DNA of 64,000 nucleotides from Lethocerus indicus (GCA_019843655.1 JACDQD010000002.1:2924585-2988584), one strand, 5' to 3'. Shown: positions 1-11,956, counted from the first letter of the stretch. Numbers and translations are program-made. Notes: generated by a model from the letters alone, not told the origin.

Positions 1-3000
1 TAGTTTCCGAATTTCCTTTCTTTTTTTTTTGGAAACTCGTTGTTTCCACCCGACCGAATTCTCCGGGGCTTTCGGGGTGCCCACACCACAGCGAGGAGCC
101 TGAACTCTATATATATATATGTACGCACATTTATCAGTAATAACAAATTTACCACCTCCTGGTTTACCACACTGTAATAATTGAAACAACGAAATTATTT
201 TTCGTTCAACAGAGTACAACATCACCATCGGACCATTCACTAGGGATAGAATTATTTGAATGAGCCGTAGAAACCAGGATGGCCAATATACTACTTAAAA
301 AAAACCGATACTACCGATATAAATAGACATTTTCATTATGGACTGGACGCTGAACAAATACTAATGACTTTATCCTGGGTAACATTTCCGAACGAATACC
401 ACAACCGGAATAGCTGGAAACGCAAACCAGCGCCATTAATCACAATGCGAAAAGACACGTAACTTCGAATTTATTGTCGCTTATAAAATTATTGGTGCTT
501 CTTTTAATTTGAATATATATGTGTATATATTGAAGCGAATATATAATTTATTTTGAAACACTAAAGATAAAATTAGTGTGTATTCAATATCACATTCATT
601 TAAACTCGAAATTATAATAACTAAATTTATGTCGTACACCTATGTACATAAATCAAAATCCTACTGGCTTCAATTTTACAAAGATTAGCGTTATTATTTC
701 GGCCGTGCCAACAACGGTTAACCGCAGGTGGTTGCGGGGGGCGGGGGGGGGGAATTTCTCTTGGCTGAAGGGCGTAAATTGCTTCTTGGGGCTGATTTGC
801 AATTCAGGGTGCAGAATTGAGGGTGGGCGGTGCCCCGATTGAACTTGTCCCACCCTTCTTTGCCGGTAAATAACCAGCCTGGAAGAGCGCAAGCACCGGC
901 TGTAGGAAAATCGGCGTAGTTGGCAGTGTCAATTGCTTAAAAGCGTTGTCATATCCGGTTGAAAGCACTTGGTGGGCACGGGCCGTATTCGGTTTCCTGA
1001 AGACGTCAGCCCCAGTTAAACGCCCTCCTCAGATTCGTTGCGATGAACCGCTGATAAAAGGTACAAACATTTCATTTTACCAAAAATTAAGTACAGCAGT
1101 CTTACATAAATATAGACTTACCGAGAATTTCCTTAAGAGTTGTAATGGAATTGGAAATATGGAGAAACTGGGCTAAAATAGAATACCACTGTAATATAGT
1201 TATGAGATGTAGTTTATAAATATTTTACATAGTGTTGAGTTATATAAATTGCCTTGTGAACGGAACGTAAGCGTAAACTGTATTTCATTTTCTTCGGCTT
1301 ACTGTAGTCAGTGCTCTTTTCACTGTAGTTACTGCGAACTACGGTTTACTTGAAATCGTTTTGTGATACATAAGAAAGTAATTAGTCTATAATTAGGCAA
1401 TGTGTAAACCTGCTGTTATATAAAATTCTCGTGGCAACAGGAACACACTTGCTTCATTTCCTTCCGTCCGAGTTAATAACTTCGAGTTTTCGCTTGGCGA
1501 ATTTCTCATTCTCTTAAATTTCAAATTGTTTTTGTTCGCGGAGAAGAAAAAGTTTAAATTATTCCAGAGGGGAGAGATCGGATGGGAGTGAGGCTGCTCT
1601 ATGTAAATCTGTGAGTCAATGAGAAATGGAATCTTTATGTAAATGAAGTCCGGGTCAGACCTAATGATCCACCCTTACTAGGTGGGTTCCCTAAGCGACA
1701 ATCCACCCTTCGACTTCGAACAATTGTCGTTGATTATTGTCCAATAATTCATTTATTTGATCCAATCTCCAGTTTACTAGGGTAATTGGGTTTCTACATT
1801 GAACCACAAAATATGATTGGAATTTCGCATTGCAAGCTATTTAAACATAAAATAATCAGAGAACAATTTAAAAAACAAATTATTTGGACCATCACCTAAA
1901 AGCGTAAAGAATGAAGGACAAATTAAAAAATTATAATAAGAAAGTAAGTAGTTTTCCGAATAGGACAAATTTAAAAACTAGCTTTATTTGATCCACACAG
2001 AAAATTAATAATAATTACCCGGAATTTCAGCGCAATAAATTCTAATAAACTTATATACAGCTATGTTTACGAAATATTTTATTTTTTATTTAAATGTGCG
2101 TCTTAATAAGTGCACCAAGGCGCACGAATACCTTAACACGGCAACCACGCAAGCTAATTTAGCAAACAAATTTTGCAAATACAACTTGTTAGTTCGCGGT
2201 TCACCAGCTGAATCGCCGATAAGTTCTATCGACCAGATAGAAGGCCATTAATTCCACTCATTTTCCGGGCAGCGTGCGAGGAATTAAAATACTTTAACGA
2301 CTCGCAATCTCAAAGATAATTTCCCTCGAGTGTAAGTTCCGTCCCCCAACTATTCATACCGTTTATAATAAAGGCGGGTGCTAAAATTGTCTCCGATTAA
2401 TTAAAAAGGAAGAAAATCGTTCGCTATTAGGGCAAAGGGTAAAATCCGGGACTTTTAATGTATTACAGTGTAATTCTAATCGGGCCAATTGAAAACAGCG
2501 TAAGAATGTGCCAATACAATAACCATCTAGCCAGCTGGGGATTTTCGAACATAAATCTTCTGTTAATTTTAATGCTAATTTGCAACGCCTCTGTGACAAC
2601 ACTACTGTACATTTTATAGCGATAAAATCCTTAGATCAGTTAAATTGCTGCGCCTTATGACTTGATTTATGATATGATCAAAGAGTAGTTACTTAATTTT
2701 GTATTTTCTTCAATTCTGATACTGGAATTTAGTGTTGATGACCAATAACACTCGGGACCTCTTGAATTTCATCATTCGGTCGCGATCCCGGTTTAAAAAA
2801 TACCCAGTTTCATATAACAGTATGGAAAACATAAATCTGTTAAAATTGTAAGAATTATCATTAATTAACGTTAGCAAGGGTTGGCCCCCTGGTATTCCGG
2901 GAGTTTTCCCTTGTTTCGAAACCCCCTGAGCTGACACCATTGGAATTGCTTTAGCTCGTAGTTTTCACAACTTCCTAGGTACTTTCATTGCCTTACTGAC

Positions 3001-3944
3001 ACAACGTATTTTTTTTAAAAAACACGAATATACTATTTAGTTAATCCGGTAAGGCGAAAAATTGAAACAAGGTTCACGGTGCGTTCCACGCGTTTAATGT
3101 ACAGTGTCTCAAGTTTCTCTTCCCCTCTATCCTATCGAAATGGCTAAAGAAATTGGAAAAGTTGGTTTGATTTAGAGGGGTGAAGTTTCAAGCGAAATAA
3201 ACTTCGACCAATACTTACAGTATCTGTCCCCTCCGCACAGGAAAAAGAAATTTCTACGAAATAGTAATACCTTTTTTACGCCCCCAACTGGACATTTTTT
3301 TTTTTAGAAATAAATGTTCCGAATAAGGTAAAAATGAATTTAATATATGTTTACGTTAAATTAGTTCCTCTCGGCCTACTGTTCTGAATTAATGACGCAA
3401 TTGTGTTTAAATAGTGATGCTGCAAACATCTGTGCTCACAGTTTCAGACTTTTCCACCGACGAGCTCCTGCATTAATTACCGTGACCTGTATTTGTGTGT
3501 TGATTTCTCTGAGCGGAATCCATCGTGACGCATTACGTGTCAGGTTCCACAAACAGTAAACTGCTCCCTGCCAGTAACCAACTATACTTAACCATTCGAC
3601 GACAGTGCGGCTTGGTAAGTAGAGTCAGATTTTGGTCATTTTCATTTGAAAATTCGACAACGTATCACTTATTACACCCAACAGACGACAGTTGAAACTT
3701 TCTGAAATTGATGCTTAGCTTGGGTTTCACTTGTATCACATGGAATTTATGTCGTTAGATACAATTTCGAAATAACATTCTGGAAACCCGAAAAAAGTGT
3801 TTCAGTCGTTGTCGGGGATGACGAAGCATCCCGTTACATTCGTCACTGTATTCCTACTGCGTGTATGTCCAGTTAATATGACCGTATATTTTTCCCACTT
3901 ATCCTTAGTTAATAGAAAACATATATGACTGTAAATTGTAAAGC
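1..3944. other. Upstream intergenic DNA, no gene seen
   Basis: AT-rich sequence with only short unsupported open frames. There is a short TA run near 108-120, a G-run near 736-751 and a T-run near 20-30. I see no conserved protein motif, tRNA or transposon gene. LysA leader sequence may begin in the last few hundred bases. Confidence 0.6.
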
Positions 3945-3952
3945 AGGTTGAA
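3945..3952 (+). promoter_or_regulatory. Possible 5'UTR splice acceptor of LysA
   Basis: AGCAG ends at 3946, just before GTTGAA and the ATG. LysB has the matching layout (AGCAG ending at 6461, then GTGGAA and ATG). The shared short sequence suggests either an acceptor of a 5'UTR intron in both genes or simply preserved leader sequence after duplication. Confidence 0.25.
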
Positions 3953-4863
3953 ATGAAAGTGACAATCGTAGCAGCTCTCCTGTTGGTGGCTCTGAGGGGA
4001 ACTGCCAACGCCGAGATATACGGCAAGTGCAAAATTGCTAAGAAAATGATCGAGATGGGAGTACCACAGACCCAAATACCAGATTGTACGAATTATTGAT
4101 TTATTTTCTAAAATTCGAGATATTGTAATTAGAATTATTAGGTATATGTACTACGAGACTATATATATATATTTAGGGGTGTGTCTGGGGATGGCCGTCA
4201 GCGGTTTGGACACCAGCAAAGTGACCAACGGAAATTATGGTATTTTACAGGTACAGAATAATTAACAAACTGGACGATATTATTACACGAAATCCTTATG
4301 CGCTTAGGTTTGACGAATATATCATGTTCTTCCTTATTACAGATCCCAAGTGACAATTGGTGCATGAAGGGGAAAGCTGGAAATAAATGCAATGTGAAAT
4401 GCGAAGGTAGATAACATATTTGGAATAATATTATCGATCCGTGTGTACTTATATACTATAAATTTCTTGGATAAATTGGGACCTATTTCGGCCAGTATAA
4501 TTAAATGTACCAGCGTTGATGTGTGTGTGTGTGTGTGTGTATAAGTATGGATTTCATACTTAAACACGTTCATACATAATCTGTAAACGCTGTATTCTGT
4601 AAAGTACTCCAAAATTCAAATATTTATCCTGTATACATACTTTTTACCCCTATTAGAACATCAAAGAACAAATATTTTAACCATAATTATAGATGGACTT
4701 ATATTACTTGTATTATGAATATCTTCCAGACCTCATCACGAAAGACATCTCACTCAGCATCAATTGCGCCGTGAGGATTTTCTCGGAGAATGGATTCCAG
4801 TTCTGGGAAGGCTGGGTCAAATCGTGCAAGGATAAACCGTTACCCGATCTCCACGATTGCTGA
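3953..4863 (+). CDS. LysA: secreted c-type lysozyme-like protein, predicted catalytically inactive
   Basis: Four coding exons: 3953-4085, 4177-4250, 4343-4406 and 4730-4863, all joined at GT-AG introns of phase 1, 0 and 1. They encode 134 residues. The start is the ATG at 3953, followed by a hydrophobic signal peptide (MKVTIVAALLLVALRGTANA) and a mature N-terminus EIYGKC. The mature part has eight cysteines in c-type lysozyme order, including the diagnostic exon-3 end CNVKCE and a C-terminal PLPDLHDC. The first splice makes the conserved Trp of IPDWVCL. The catalytic glutamate is replaced by valine (AVSG where active members have ESSR or ESGR), and the catalytic aspartate by asparagine (NGNYGILQ). 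Exon 2 is 74 nt against 92 nt in LysC and LysD, so six residues are missing between the two catalytic positions. The fold and secretion are expected from the family. Loss of muramidase activity is inferred; binding or signalling roles are possible but unproven. A (GT)10 tract lies in intron 3. Confidence 0.9.
4520..4541 (+). repeat. (GT)10 microsatellite in LysA intron 3
   Basis: Uninterrupted GT dinucleotides within the third intron. Confidence 0.9.
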
Positions 4864-5021
4864 TCATTTTTAGCCGTTTACTAAAGGAAGTTTATAGAGG
4901 AGATATCGCTGTCAATCAAAAATTGTCAAAAATTGACAGTAAACATTGTCAAAAATGAATTATTTATTATTATTATAAATTACTATACCTTTATCTGTGA
5001 CAACTATGAACAATAATCAAT

Positions 5022-5027
5022 AATAAA
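5022..5027 (+). terminator. Polyadenylation signal AATAAA for LysA
   Basis: A canonical AATAAA hexamer 159 nt downstream of the LysA stop codon. A minisatellite patch begins about 65 nt further on. Confidence 0.55.
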
Positions 5028-5090
5028 CCTGCACCCAAACGTTCCCGGCTACGATGAAGGTTTGGTAACATCTTCTATCTATTTTCGTGT

Positions 5091-5415
5091 CGATTTTGGA
5101 TCTAAAAACCACCATTATTGGGCCTAAAAACAAGATTTGTTGGCCGAATTTCAGCCAAAAAACCCCATTTAAGGGCCTAAAAACTGGATTTAAGGGTCTA
5201 AAAACCGCATCTTTGGGCCGATTTTGTACCTAAACACCACATTTTTTAGCCAATTTTGGGCCTATAAACCGAATTTTCGGGCCAATTTTGGGTCTAAAAA
5301 CCACATTTCTGGGTCGATTTTGCGCCTAAAATTACATTTTTGCGCCTAAAAACCGCATTTTTCGGCCTAAAAACAGCATTTTTTGCACATAGGAACATAT
5401 TTTTAGATAAAAAGG
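5091..5415 (-). repeat. Small patch of the AAAATGGCATTTT-type minisatellite (reverse orientation)
   Basis: About 325 bp of degenerate units of the form CCTAAAAACCGCATTTTTGG between the LysA polyadenylation signal and LysB. They are the reverse complement of the main array at 29.4-35.1 kb, and match the orientation of the 35.15-36.0 kb segment. This shows the repeat family is dispersed, not confined to one locus. Copies are more diverged than in the main array. Confidence 0.8.
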
Positions 5416-6467
5416 ACATATTTTATTTCTTTAGCCACAATTCAAATATTTCTGTATACAAAATAAACCAAACCTGGCGGTGTGTGATCCTAGCGTTGCA
5501 CATTCACCTTTTGTACCTTTTATTACAATTATCGGAAATTCTCTTTCTTTAAATTCAGATTGGATTCTGGAATTTCTCAAAACTAATATATACGTAACCT
5601 TTTCTGTTTCTTCATGATAAATCCCCTGCTATCTGCAATGAATCCTGCAATAGACCTGCTTCAATTAATTCCCTGGCATCGTCGGTAGCGTTCACGAGAT
5701 TATGCTATTCAAACTACAATGGCGAGTCTAAGGGCGAGATGTTGTGGCCCATGCAATCAGAGCATGCGCGCCGCTGCCACTTTGTCTTCGGTAGTTAATA
5801 GTGCAAAAATGGGACCAGATAGTACAGTTTTAGTTCATCCGTAATCGACCACGGTCTGTTTCCTACGTATCTAGGAGTGGTGTAACTTTCAATTTTACCC
5901 GTTTCAAGTTTTAAAACGTCTTGATCTAGTACGTATAAGTGAGATTTTAATAGTTTTCATTTTAATGTTAGTTGTCAATAGTGGTATCAACTGAAATTCA
6001 ATGTACATAACGTTCGGTAACATTAAACATATCCCAATAATGCTCGGTTATATTTGTTATTGTGTCGGTGTTCCGAATGTGCGTCAAGACCACCGGTTGG
6101 ACCATCGTTTGTATCTGGTCTGAACGTGTTATTCGACATTCTGTACCGTGTAAATTGTTATTTAGCTTAAGTACAGAAAAAGGAAAGAGATAATTTTTAG
6201 ATTTCAGAAGGTACTCAAATATTTCTTCAGCGACAACCTAAGCGCGCTTAAGTATGTTATCTCTGAAAATAGTCTCAGAAATAGTAATATTCTAACACTT
6301 GACTTTGAGCACACAAACATTTCAGAAGAAATTCGCCCTTAAATATAATTAATTCCATTAAATATATTTATTAGAGCATACAATTTTCCAGCAGAAATGA
6401 CAATTTCACCTAAACTGTTTATTACAAAGATGTGTATTAATTTATGGAATTTGCATAGCAGGTGGAA
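5416..6467. other. LysA-LysB intergenic region
   Basis: No coding sequence supported. A short GC-rich stretch near 5755-5780 contains GCATGCGC, a palindromic motif common in promoters. The rest is AT-rich and probably includes the LysB promoter and leader; I cannot place its start site. Confidence 0.5.
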
Positions 6468-7575
6468 ATGAGAGTGATATTAATAGCTACTGTCCTGTTG
6501 GCTGTGACGGGGACGATCAGTGGAAGGGTATACGGCAAGTGCCAATTTGTCAAGGGATTGAAGGCTGACAAAATACCGATGTCCGAAATAAAACAATGTA
6601 GAGATTCTTTAATTATTAACTGGAGCGCATATATTTTTCTTTAAAAAGTTACTAATGTAATATGAAATATACTCAGGGGTCTGTTTGGCGGACGCAGTCA
6701 GCGGTATGGAGTCCACCAAAGAGGGCGGTGGAAAATACGGCATTATTCAGGTTAAGAATAAGTAACCAATTAGCCAATATTATTTCCCGAAATCGTTGTC
6801 AACAAAGACTTCCCGAATGCATCATAGGTGTTCTTGCTTATTGCAGATCCCAAGTGATTGGTGCCTGAAAGGTAGAGCTGGAAACAAATGTAACGTGAAG
6901 TGCGAAGGTAGGTAACATTGAGGAGGATTTGGAATATTTCCATCCATCTGCGCCCACTTGTCTACTATAGTTTTCCATGATAAAATCTAGACCAATTTCG
7001 ACCTGCATGTTTAAGTATGTTAGCGTGGAATTCATGCTTCTATTCGGGCATACGTTGTATTCCTTAGTTTTCCAAAATCTCAACATGCATCCTATTCGCA
7101 TATATTTTACGCCTTTAAGTATAAAAACTCTAAGGAAGAAAATATTTTAGATTTCACGTTCTTCTGTCTCCTCTCGCTGTCTCGGTCTTTCGCTAGGCCG
7201 GCTTCGGCTGCTCGCCATCTTTAGTAGCCGTTTGAGTTACTTTGGTACTTCTTGTGGGGCAAAAAATACGTTCAGCCGAAACCGTTCTAGCAAATGACCA
7301 AACCGGCCAGAGGAGAGAGAAGAACAACAACACAGAAAAATAATCCAAAATATTGATTTTAATGACACAATTTTTATTTTATTTTGTACGAATGTACAAT
7401 AAGTTGTAATTTATAATATGAACATCTTTTAGACCTGATCAACAAAAACAACGACCCCTTGTCGCTCAGCATCAAATGCGGCCAGGAAATTGTCAAACAA
7501 CATGGATTTAAGTTCTGGCCAGAGTGGGGCAGACACTGCGAGGGTAAACCGCTTCCTGATGTATACAGTTGTTGA
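6468..7575 (+). CDS. LysB: secreted c-type lysozyme-like protein, predicted catalytically inactive
   Basis: Four coding exons: 6468-6597, 6677-6750, 6847-6907 and 7433-7575, with the same phases as LysA (1, 0, 1), encode 135 residues. The start is the ATG at 6468; an in-frame GTG six bases earlier is not used. A signal peptide (MRVILIATVLLAVTGTISG) precedes RVYGKC. All eight family cysteines are present, with CNVKCE at the end of exon 3 and PLPDVYSC at the terminus. As in LysA, the catalytic Glu is Val (ADAVSG). The catalytic Asp is Lys (GGGKYGIIQ), a charge reversal that should abolish glycosidase chemistry. Exon 2 is again 74 nt. The third intron (525 nt) contains an inverted-repeat element. 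LysB is the closest relative of LysA in the window (shared IPSD, AVSG, YGKC and short exon 2), so the pair probably arose by duplication after catalysis was lost. The actual function is unknown. Confidence 0.88.
7158..7325. mobile_element. Inverted-repeat (MITE-like) element in LysB intron 3
   Basis: The arms 7158-7210 and 7273-7325 are reverse complements at about 42 of 53 positions, starting GTTCTTCTGTCTCCTCT on the left. They flank a ~62-bp centre. The element is distinctly more GC-rich than the surrounding intron. It has no coding capacity and no clear target-site duplication, so the superfamily is unassigned. It accounts for much of the extra length of this intron. Confidence 0.55.
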
Positions 7576-8948
7576 TAAGCATAATACAAATAATAATGTG
7601 TAAAAGGGAATTCGTGTTCGTAACAATGTACTGTATTCAGTATTTAATGATATTATATTCAAACGAAAGTAGTCGAAAAAATATGATGTCTATTACGGAA
7701 TAATTGGTGAACCCTCCGCTGTCCTGTCCTTCTCCTCCCATTATCATTTGTCGCATCATTTAGGGCTTATCCAGCCCGATAATCTCCAACAAACAACGAG
7801 ATGGCTCTCTGAACTGCATCCTTTCAATAAAGGAGGCTTGACATTATGTGATCCGTTTTTGGGGTTCTCATTTGGCACAACTGTGTACTCACCGCGGTAA
7901 AAGTTACGCCGACTGAAAGAGTAGAAAAGCAAATCAAACGAGATTACTGGATAAATTTAGCGGGTAACAAGTTCTGGAAGAATGGTTTAATCGCAGAATA
8001 ATAAGACGAAATCGACCTGGGACAAATTTAACCGAAGTTTAGTCTAAGACTGTCTCCTCCTTTATACCTTTATACCTTTATACATTCATACCATTATACC
8101 TTTATATCGTTAACTTTTTATATATTAGCCGGGAGGGGAAGGCGTTAAAACCCACACTGATGACCCGCCGACTTGTCACCGTTATTTTCATAAAGTGTGA
8201 TTTTCTGTACTATACCTGGACTAAGCTTACCTTTGTCCTTTGGTGGCACTGTCGCTAACTCATAGATAAACGTATATATCGTAAAAAATAAATTTTAAAA
8301 AACCTTCGACATGGGACTGTATCCGCTGTGTTCGGTGTATCTATAAAATAATCCAAGGTTTTGTATCTGTGATATTCCTTAATGGATATTACATTTTATA
8401 TTTGACAATATCATTCGTGTGTACGAACATTAAAAATATAATTTGCTGCACTGCACGGCATTCGTGTTGGTGATAAATGAATAGATATTTCAACCTCCGG
8501 TTGATATTTTACTAAATGTTATGAACTTTCTAATAAACGATATGTTTTCTGATAGACACCCGTATTCGCCGCGATTGGTTAACAGTAAAAGGCATATTCT
8601 GTCAGTATGTTCGGTTGGCTAAACTTTAATGACGACTAAGCCATGAATGTGCTAATGTTTGGCCATTATCGGTATCTCTGATCGAGTCGAATTATTAGTA
8701 TATATTTAATGTCGCAATGTTTATTTATCTGGAATTACTATATCAGAGTTGATGAGGAGTCCGATGTTATGTACTGTTTCTTCAAAGTCAACGCTATAGT
8801 GGTAAAAATACGATTGTGACGAGTATTGAACGCTATGGGGGTTTACGTCTGTCGAACATTTTCACGAGAAACATTTAACGGGGACAATTTCAGAGTGCAA
8901 TGACCTTGAACCGAATCTCAGAAGTAAATCCCGGGAGTGATGCCCTGA
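7576..8948. other. LysB-LysC intergenic region
   Basis: No gene seen. It holds the short tandem (TTTATACC)n tract at about 8061-8108. The LysC promoter candidate follows. Confidence 0.55.
8061..8108 (+). repeat. (TTTATACC)n short tandem repeat
   Basis: About six imperfect copies of an 8-bp unit TTTATACC, some with changes such as TTCATACC and ATTATACC. Confidence 0.7.
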
Positions 8949-9088
8949 GGGGAATCACACATGCTTTCGCAGCATTCTATTTTCTTGTCTCAGCCGGTAT
9001 ATATATAGTGGGGCCGAGGCCCCTCATCCCAACAGAGTTTGAGAACCTCTTCTGGACCGCAACTTGGAAGACACCGGAAACCGTAAGT
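8949..9088 (+). promoter_or_regulatory. Candidate LysC promoter with kappaB-like site, TATA run and 5'UTR donor
   Basis: A GGGGAATCAC decamer (8949-8958), similar to insect NF-kappaB (Rel/Relish) sites, lies 49 bp before TATATATATA (8998-9007). A strong splice-donor-like GTAAGT follows at 9083-9088. The same order and spacing recur upstream of LysD. This fits an immune-inducible promoter with a short non-coding first exon spliced to the 9.38-kb coding exon. The transcription start and the acceptor are not determined. Confidence 0.35.
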
Positions 9089-9375
9089 AGATTCACGTCT
9101 CTGCACGACTGCAGCTTAAAGGCATTTCTGATTTTCATTTCATTCGAAACGTTAAACTAATGGTTCTTTTATCTTCAAGAGTAAATTAAATTTGTCTATA
9201 ATATATCTTAACAAACCTATTACACACATACAGTCATCCATATTGAAAACTGTATAAGTAAATATCTATAATAGTAATGATAAATCACTTAACTGGCTCC
9301 ATCTGTTAGTTTCGAGTAGATCGCGTTAGAATTTAGCATTTCAAACATTTCTTGTAAATAAAAATTAATGTAAAT

Positions 9376-10488
9376 ATGAAATGTTTTGTTAAGATGTTCG
9401 AGAAATCATTCGCAATTTTTGTGGCCGTGTTATGCCTCTTTCTGGAGAGCACCGTAGCCAAAACGTTTACTAGATGCGAACTGGCCAAGGAGCTGGAGAA
9501 GAATGGCATATCGCGATCCGACCTTCCCGATTGTAAGTATTTTCTATATTGCAGAAAACGGTATTCATGATATCCGTTATTAGAGGAGCATAAGTGCTCG
9601 ATTGTAGATTGAACGATAATAGCAAAATTAAATTCTATAAATAGAAAATAAGCTCTATAAATCGACACTATATTTTTTATTACCGCTTCATTATTTCAAA
9701 TGCAATACTTAATCTGAAATTTACATTATGTTCCATTAGGGGTATGTTTGATCGAAGCCGAAAGCAGCAGGAACACTGCCAAACTCGGTGGACCCAATCG
9801 TAATGGCAGTTATGATCACGGATTGTTCCAGGTAAATAATCAATGTTGCTGGCTAGTTTCACTGATCGATGAGAATACTAAAATAAAATATATAACTATG
9901 ACCTGGTCGTCAAATGCTTAAAATCCTTCTCTAATGTCCGAAAGAAAATCTAGCCAAAAATATAGAATTCGTTAACAAATATTATACATAAATATATTTC
10001 AGGTTAACGACAAATACTGGTGCAAGCCCGGCAGGAGAGGTAATGACTGCAATGTAAAATGCGAAGGTATGGCACATCTTTATGTATAATGTATAATTCG
10101 CTTTGTTTTAATTCTGACTGGCGTTTAACACACAAAGTAGATTGACTCTATATAATTCAACCGTAAAGAAGAAGTGTTTGTGTATCCGTTTTCGATAAGG
10201 ATTCATTCATGGAAAAATAACCAGTCTTGGTGTATAAAGTATCAACTTTCAACTTAGGATTAATATTGTTCTCACTTTATAGGTATTCGTGAAATGAAAA
10301 GAAAACTGTATGAAAGACGACCTGTATCAATATATTGATATTTTTTTCCAGATTTGAGATCGAACGACATCAGGGAGAGCGTCGAATGCGCCAAGAAAAT
10401 ATACAAGAGGCAGGGATTCGGCGCCTGGTACGGCTGGAAGAACAAGTGCAAGGGCAAGACACTGCCAAACCTCAGTTCCTGTTTTTAA
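9376..10488 (+). CDS. LysC: c-type lysozyme (muramidase, EC 3.2.1.17), catalytic residues present
   Basis: Four coding exons: 9376-9532, 9740-9831, 10003-10066 and 10352-10488, phases 1, 0, 1, encode 149 residues. The first ATG (9376) gives a signal sequence ending ESTVA before KTFTRC. An in-frame ATG at 9394 would give a shorter, equally plausible signal peptide. The core contains [12 protein letters not shown], with the catalytic Glu in the AES context, and [10 protein letters not shown], with the catalytic Asp. Both acids needed to hydrolyse the MurNAc-GlcNAc bond of peptidoglycan are therefore present. A His follows the Asp where most family members have Tyr. Eight cysteines are in order, with [16 protein letters not shown] and a C-terminal LPNLSSCF. 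The mature protein is rich in Lys and Arg (for example KPGRRGND), suiting binding to anionic bacterial walls. Likely secreted to hemolymph or gut. A polyadenylation signal lies 33 nt after the stop. Confidence 0.92.
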
Positions 10489-10520
10489 ATAATTAGCTGT
10501 TAACATTGTGAGACAAAAAA

Positions 10521-10526
10521 AATAAA
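10521..10526 (+). terminator. Polyadenylation signal AATAAA for LysC
   Basis: AATAAA in an A-rich tract 33 nt after the LysC stop codon, the expected distance for a short 3'UTR. No equally close AATAAA follows LysB. For LysD the first good one I see is at about 13889, roughly 400 nt after the stop. Confidence 0.55.
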
Positions 10527-11126
10527 AAAATTTTTTACAAAAACAAATACAGGGGTCTTTTTTCTCACATTTGACCCTACGATGGCCTTTTATATCGGTG
10601 GCCTCGTTCTATTTTTACATTATCACGGCTCGAAAACTCCTTAATCATCAGTGGTTGGGCGAAATCTATTTCTTGAATTCAACTATTGTTTAATATGGAA
10701 AAAATTATAGTTCAATTCAAACATGCCAACACCTGGATTAATATGGAAATACAGAATATTATTTTTTACCCAATATGGGTTTAGGAGAAGGTACCAAATA
10801 ACCTTTAACGAGGAGTACGAAAGATATTCAGTTGGAAACTAAACTGATTTTACAAAATTTATCAATTTCAATACCATATTCATAATTCGCATTACATTTT
10901 GTATTTGCATTATATGTTCTGCATTATTTTATTTTCACCTATGCCTTACCGTGCAGTCACAGAGGCTGCCCCACCTCATTATACTACTGAGTGAACACTA
11001 CGGAAGATGGCGAGATGCGAAAAACCTGTCTAGCGTGAGATCATTTTTTTATGGTAGGAAGAATCAATCACTGGCGATAGAGAATTTTTGTTCACCTGAA
11101 ATTTTGTAATCGTCCAAATCGATGTC
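10527..11126. other. LysC-LysD intergenic region
   Basis: AT-rich, no coding signal, no repeat family recognised. It ends at the candidate LysD promoter block. Confidence 0.5.
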
Positions 11127-11357
11127 ATTATCGCCTGATTGATAAGGCGGTTTCTGATTTATTTCATTTATACGTGCTACCTCACATTCCGTTATTTTTC
11201 AAGGGGGAATGACAGGGCAATTACACTGACGAGGGGAAACACAGATATTGAGGCCTCGTCCGTTATCACTCCACTGCCAGTGTATATATACAAACGCACA
11301 CGAGTCCTTTCATTAATCGAATTGGTCGTTCACCGGTCTATAAGGAAAACGGTATGT
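11127..11357 (+). promoter_or_regulatory. Candidate LysD promoter: GATA site, kappaB-like site, TATA run, 5'UTR donor
   Basis: TGATAAGG (11140-11147) matches a GATA-factor site and has a second inverted GATA core just upstream (TTATC near 11128). GGGGAAACAC (11233-11242) resembles an insect kappaB site and lies 50 bp before TATATATA (11283-11290). A donor-like GTATGT is at 11352-11357, and a possible acceptor (CCCGTTCAG) ends at 11899 before the coding exon. Close GATA and kappaB sites are known from insect immune-gene promoters. The assignment here is inference. Confidence 0.35.
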
Positions 11358-11956
11358 TTATTGCAGGTCGTCGAGGACGTTCGCAGGTAATACATTGAAA
11401 TTAACGTTTAATCGATAACATCTCAGATATCATTTTTCGTTGGCTCAATTGCCCGCATATCACATTTAGGAAGTAAATAATTATTATAGCGACACGGAGA
11501 GGACATGTGTATCATGTACAGCGGATGATGACTATTGCTTTGAATGTTTTCCACCAAAATGACTAATACTAATTTATATACCAATTTTATTATTATAAAT
11601 TTTGTTTGAGTAATTTCCGTAACGATATATAATCTATTTTGGTCAAATTGAATTCGATACAGTTCGCGTTCTCTAATTCATTTCGGATATTTTTAGTCTC
11701 GGTACTATAATAATTTTATATTTTATAATACGATTTTCCAGGCCGTAACATATTCACTTCATCAGTCGTTGAGTAACCGGCGAAATTATTTCAGTAATGG
11801 CATAACGACTGTGGTGCGGGCCTCCCCACCACCGCAAATGGGGTTCGGCAATTTTTTTTCGGCAGCAATTTTCAAGTTCTAAAATGATTGCCCGTTCAGG
11901 TTGTGGAGGCAATTAGGTGCCGCGGCCAGTCATTCGGCAGGTCGGCGAGAGGCAGG

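Noticed and set aside
8900..9160. 86-codon open frame just upstream of LysC
   Set aside because: It overlaps a TATA run and a splice-donor-like site, better explained as promoter and leader sequence.
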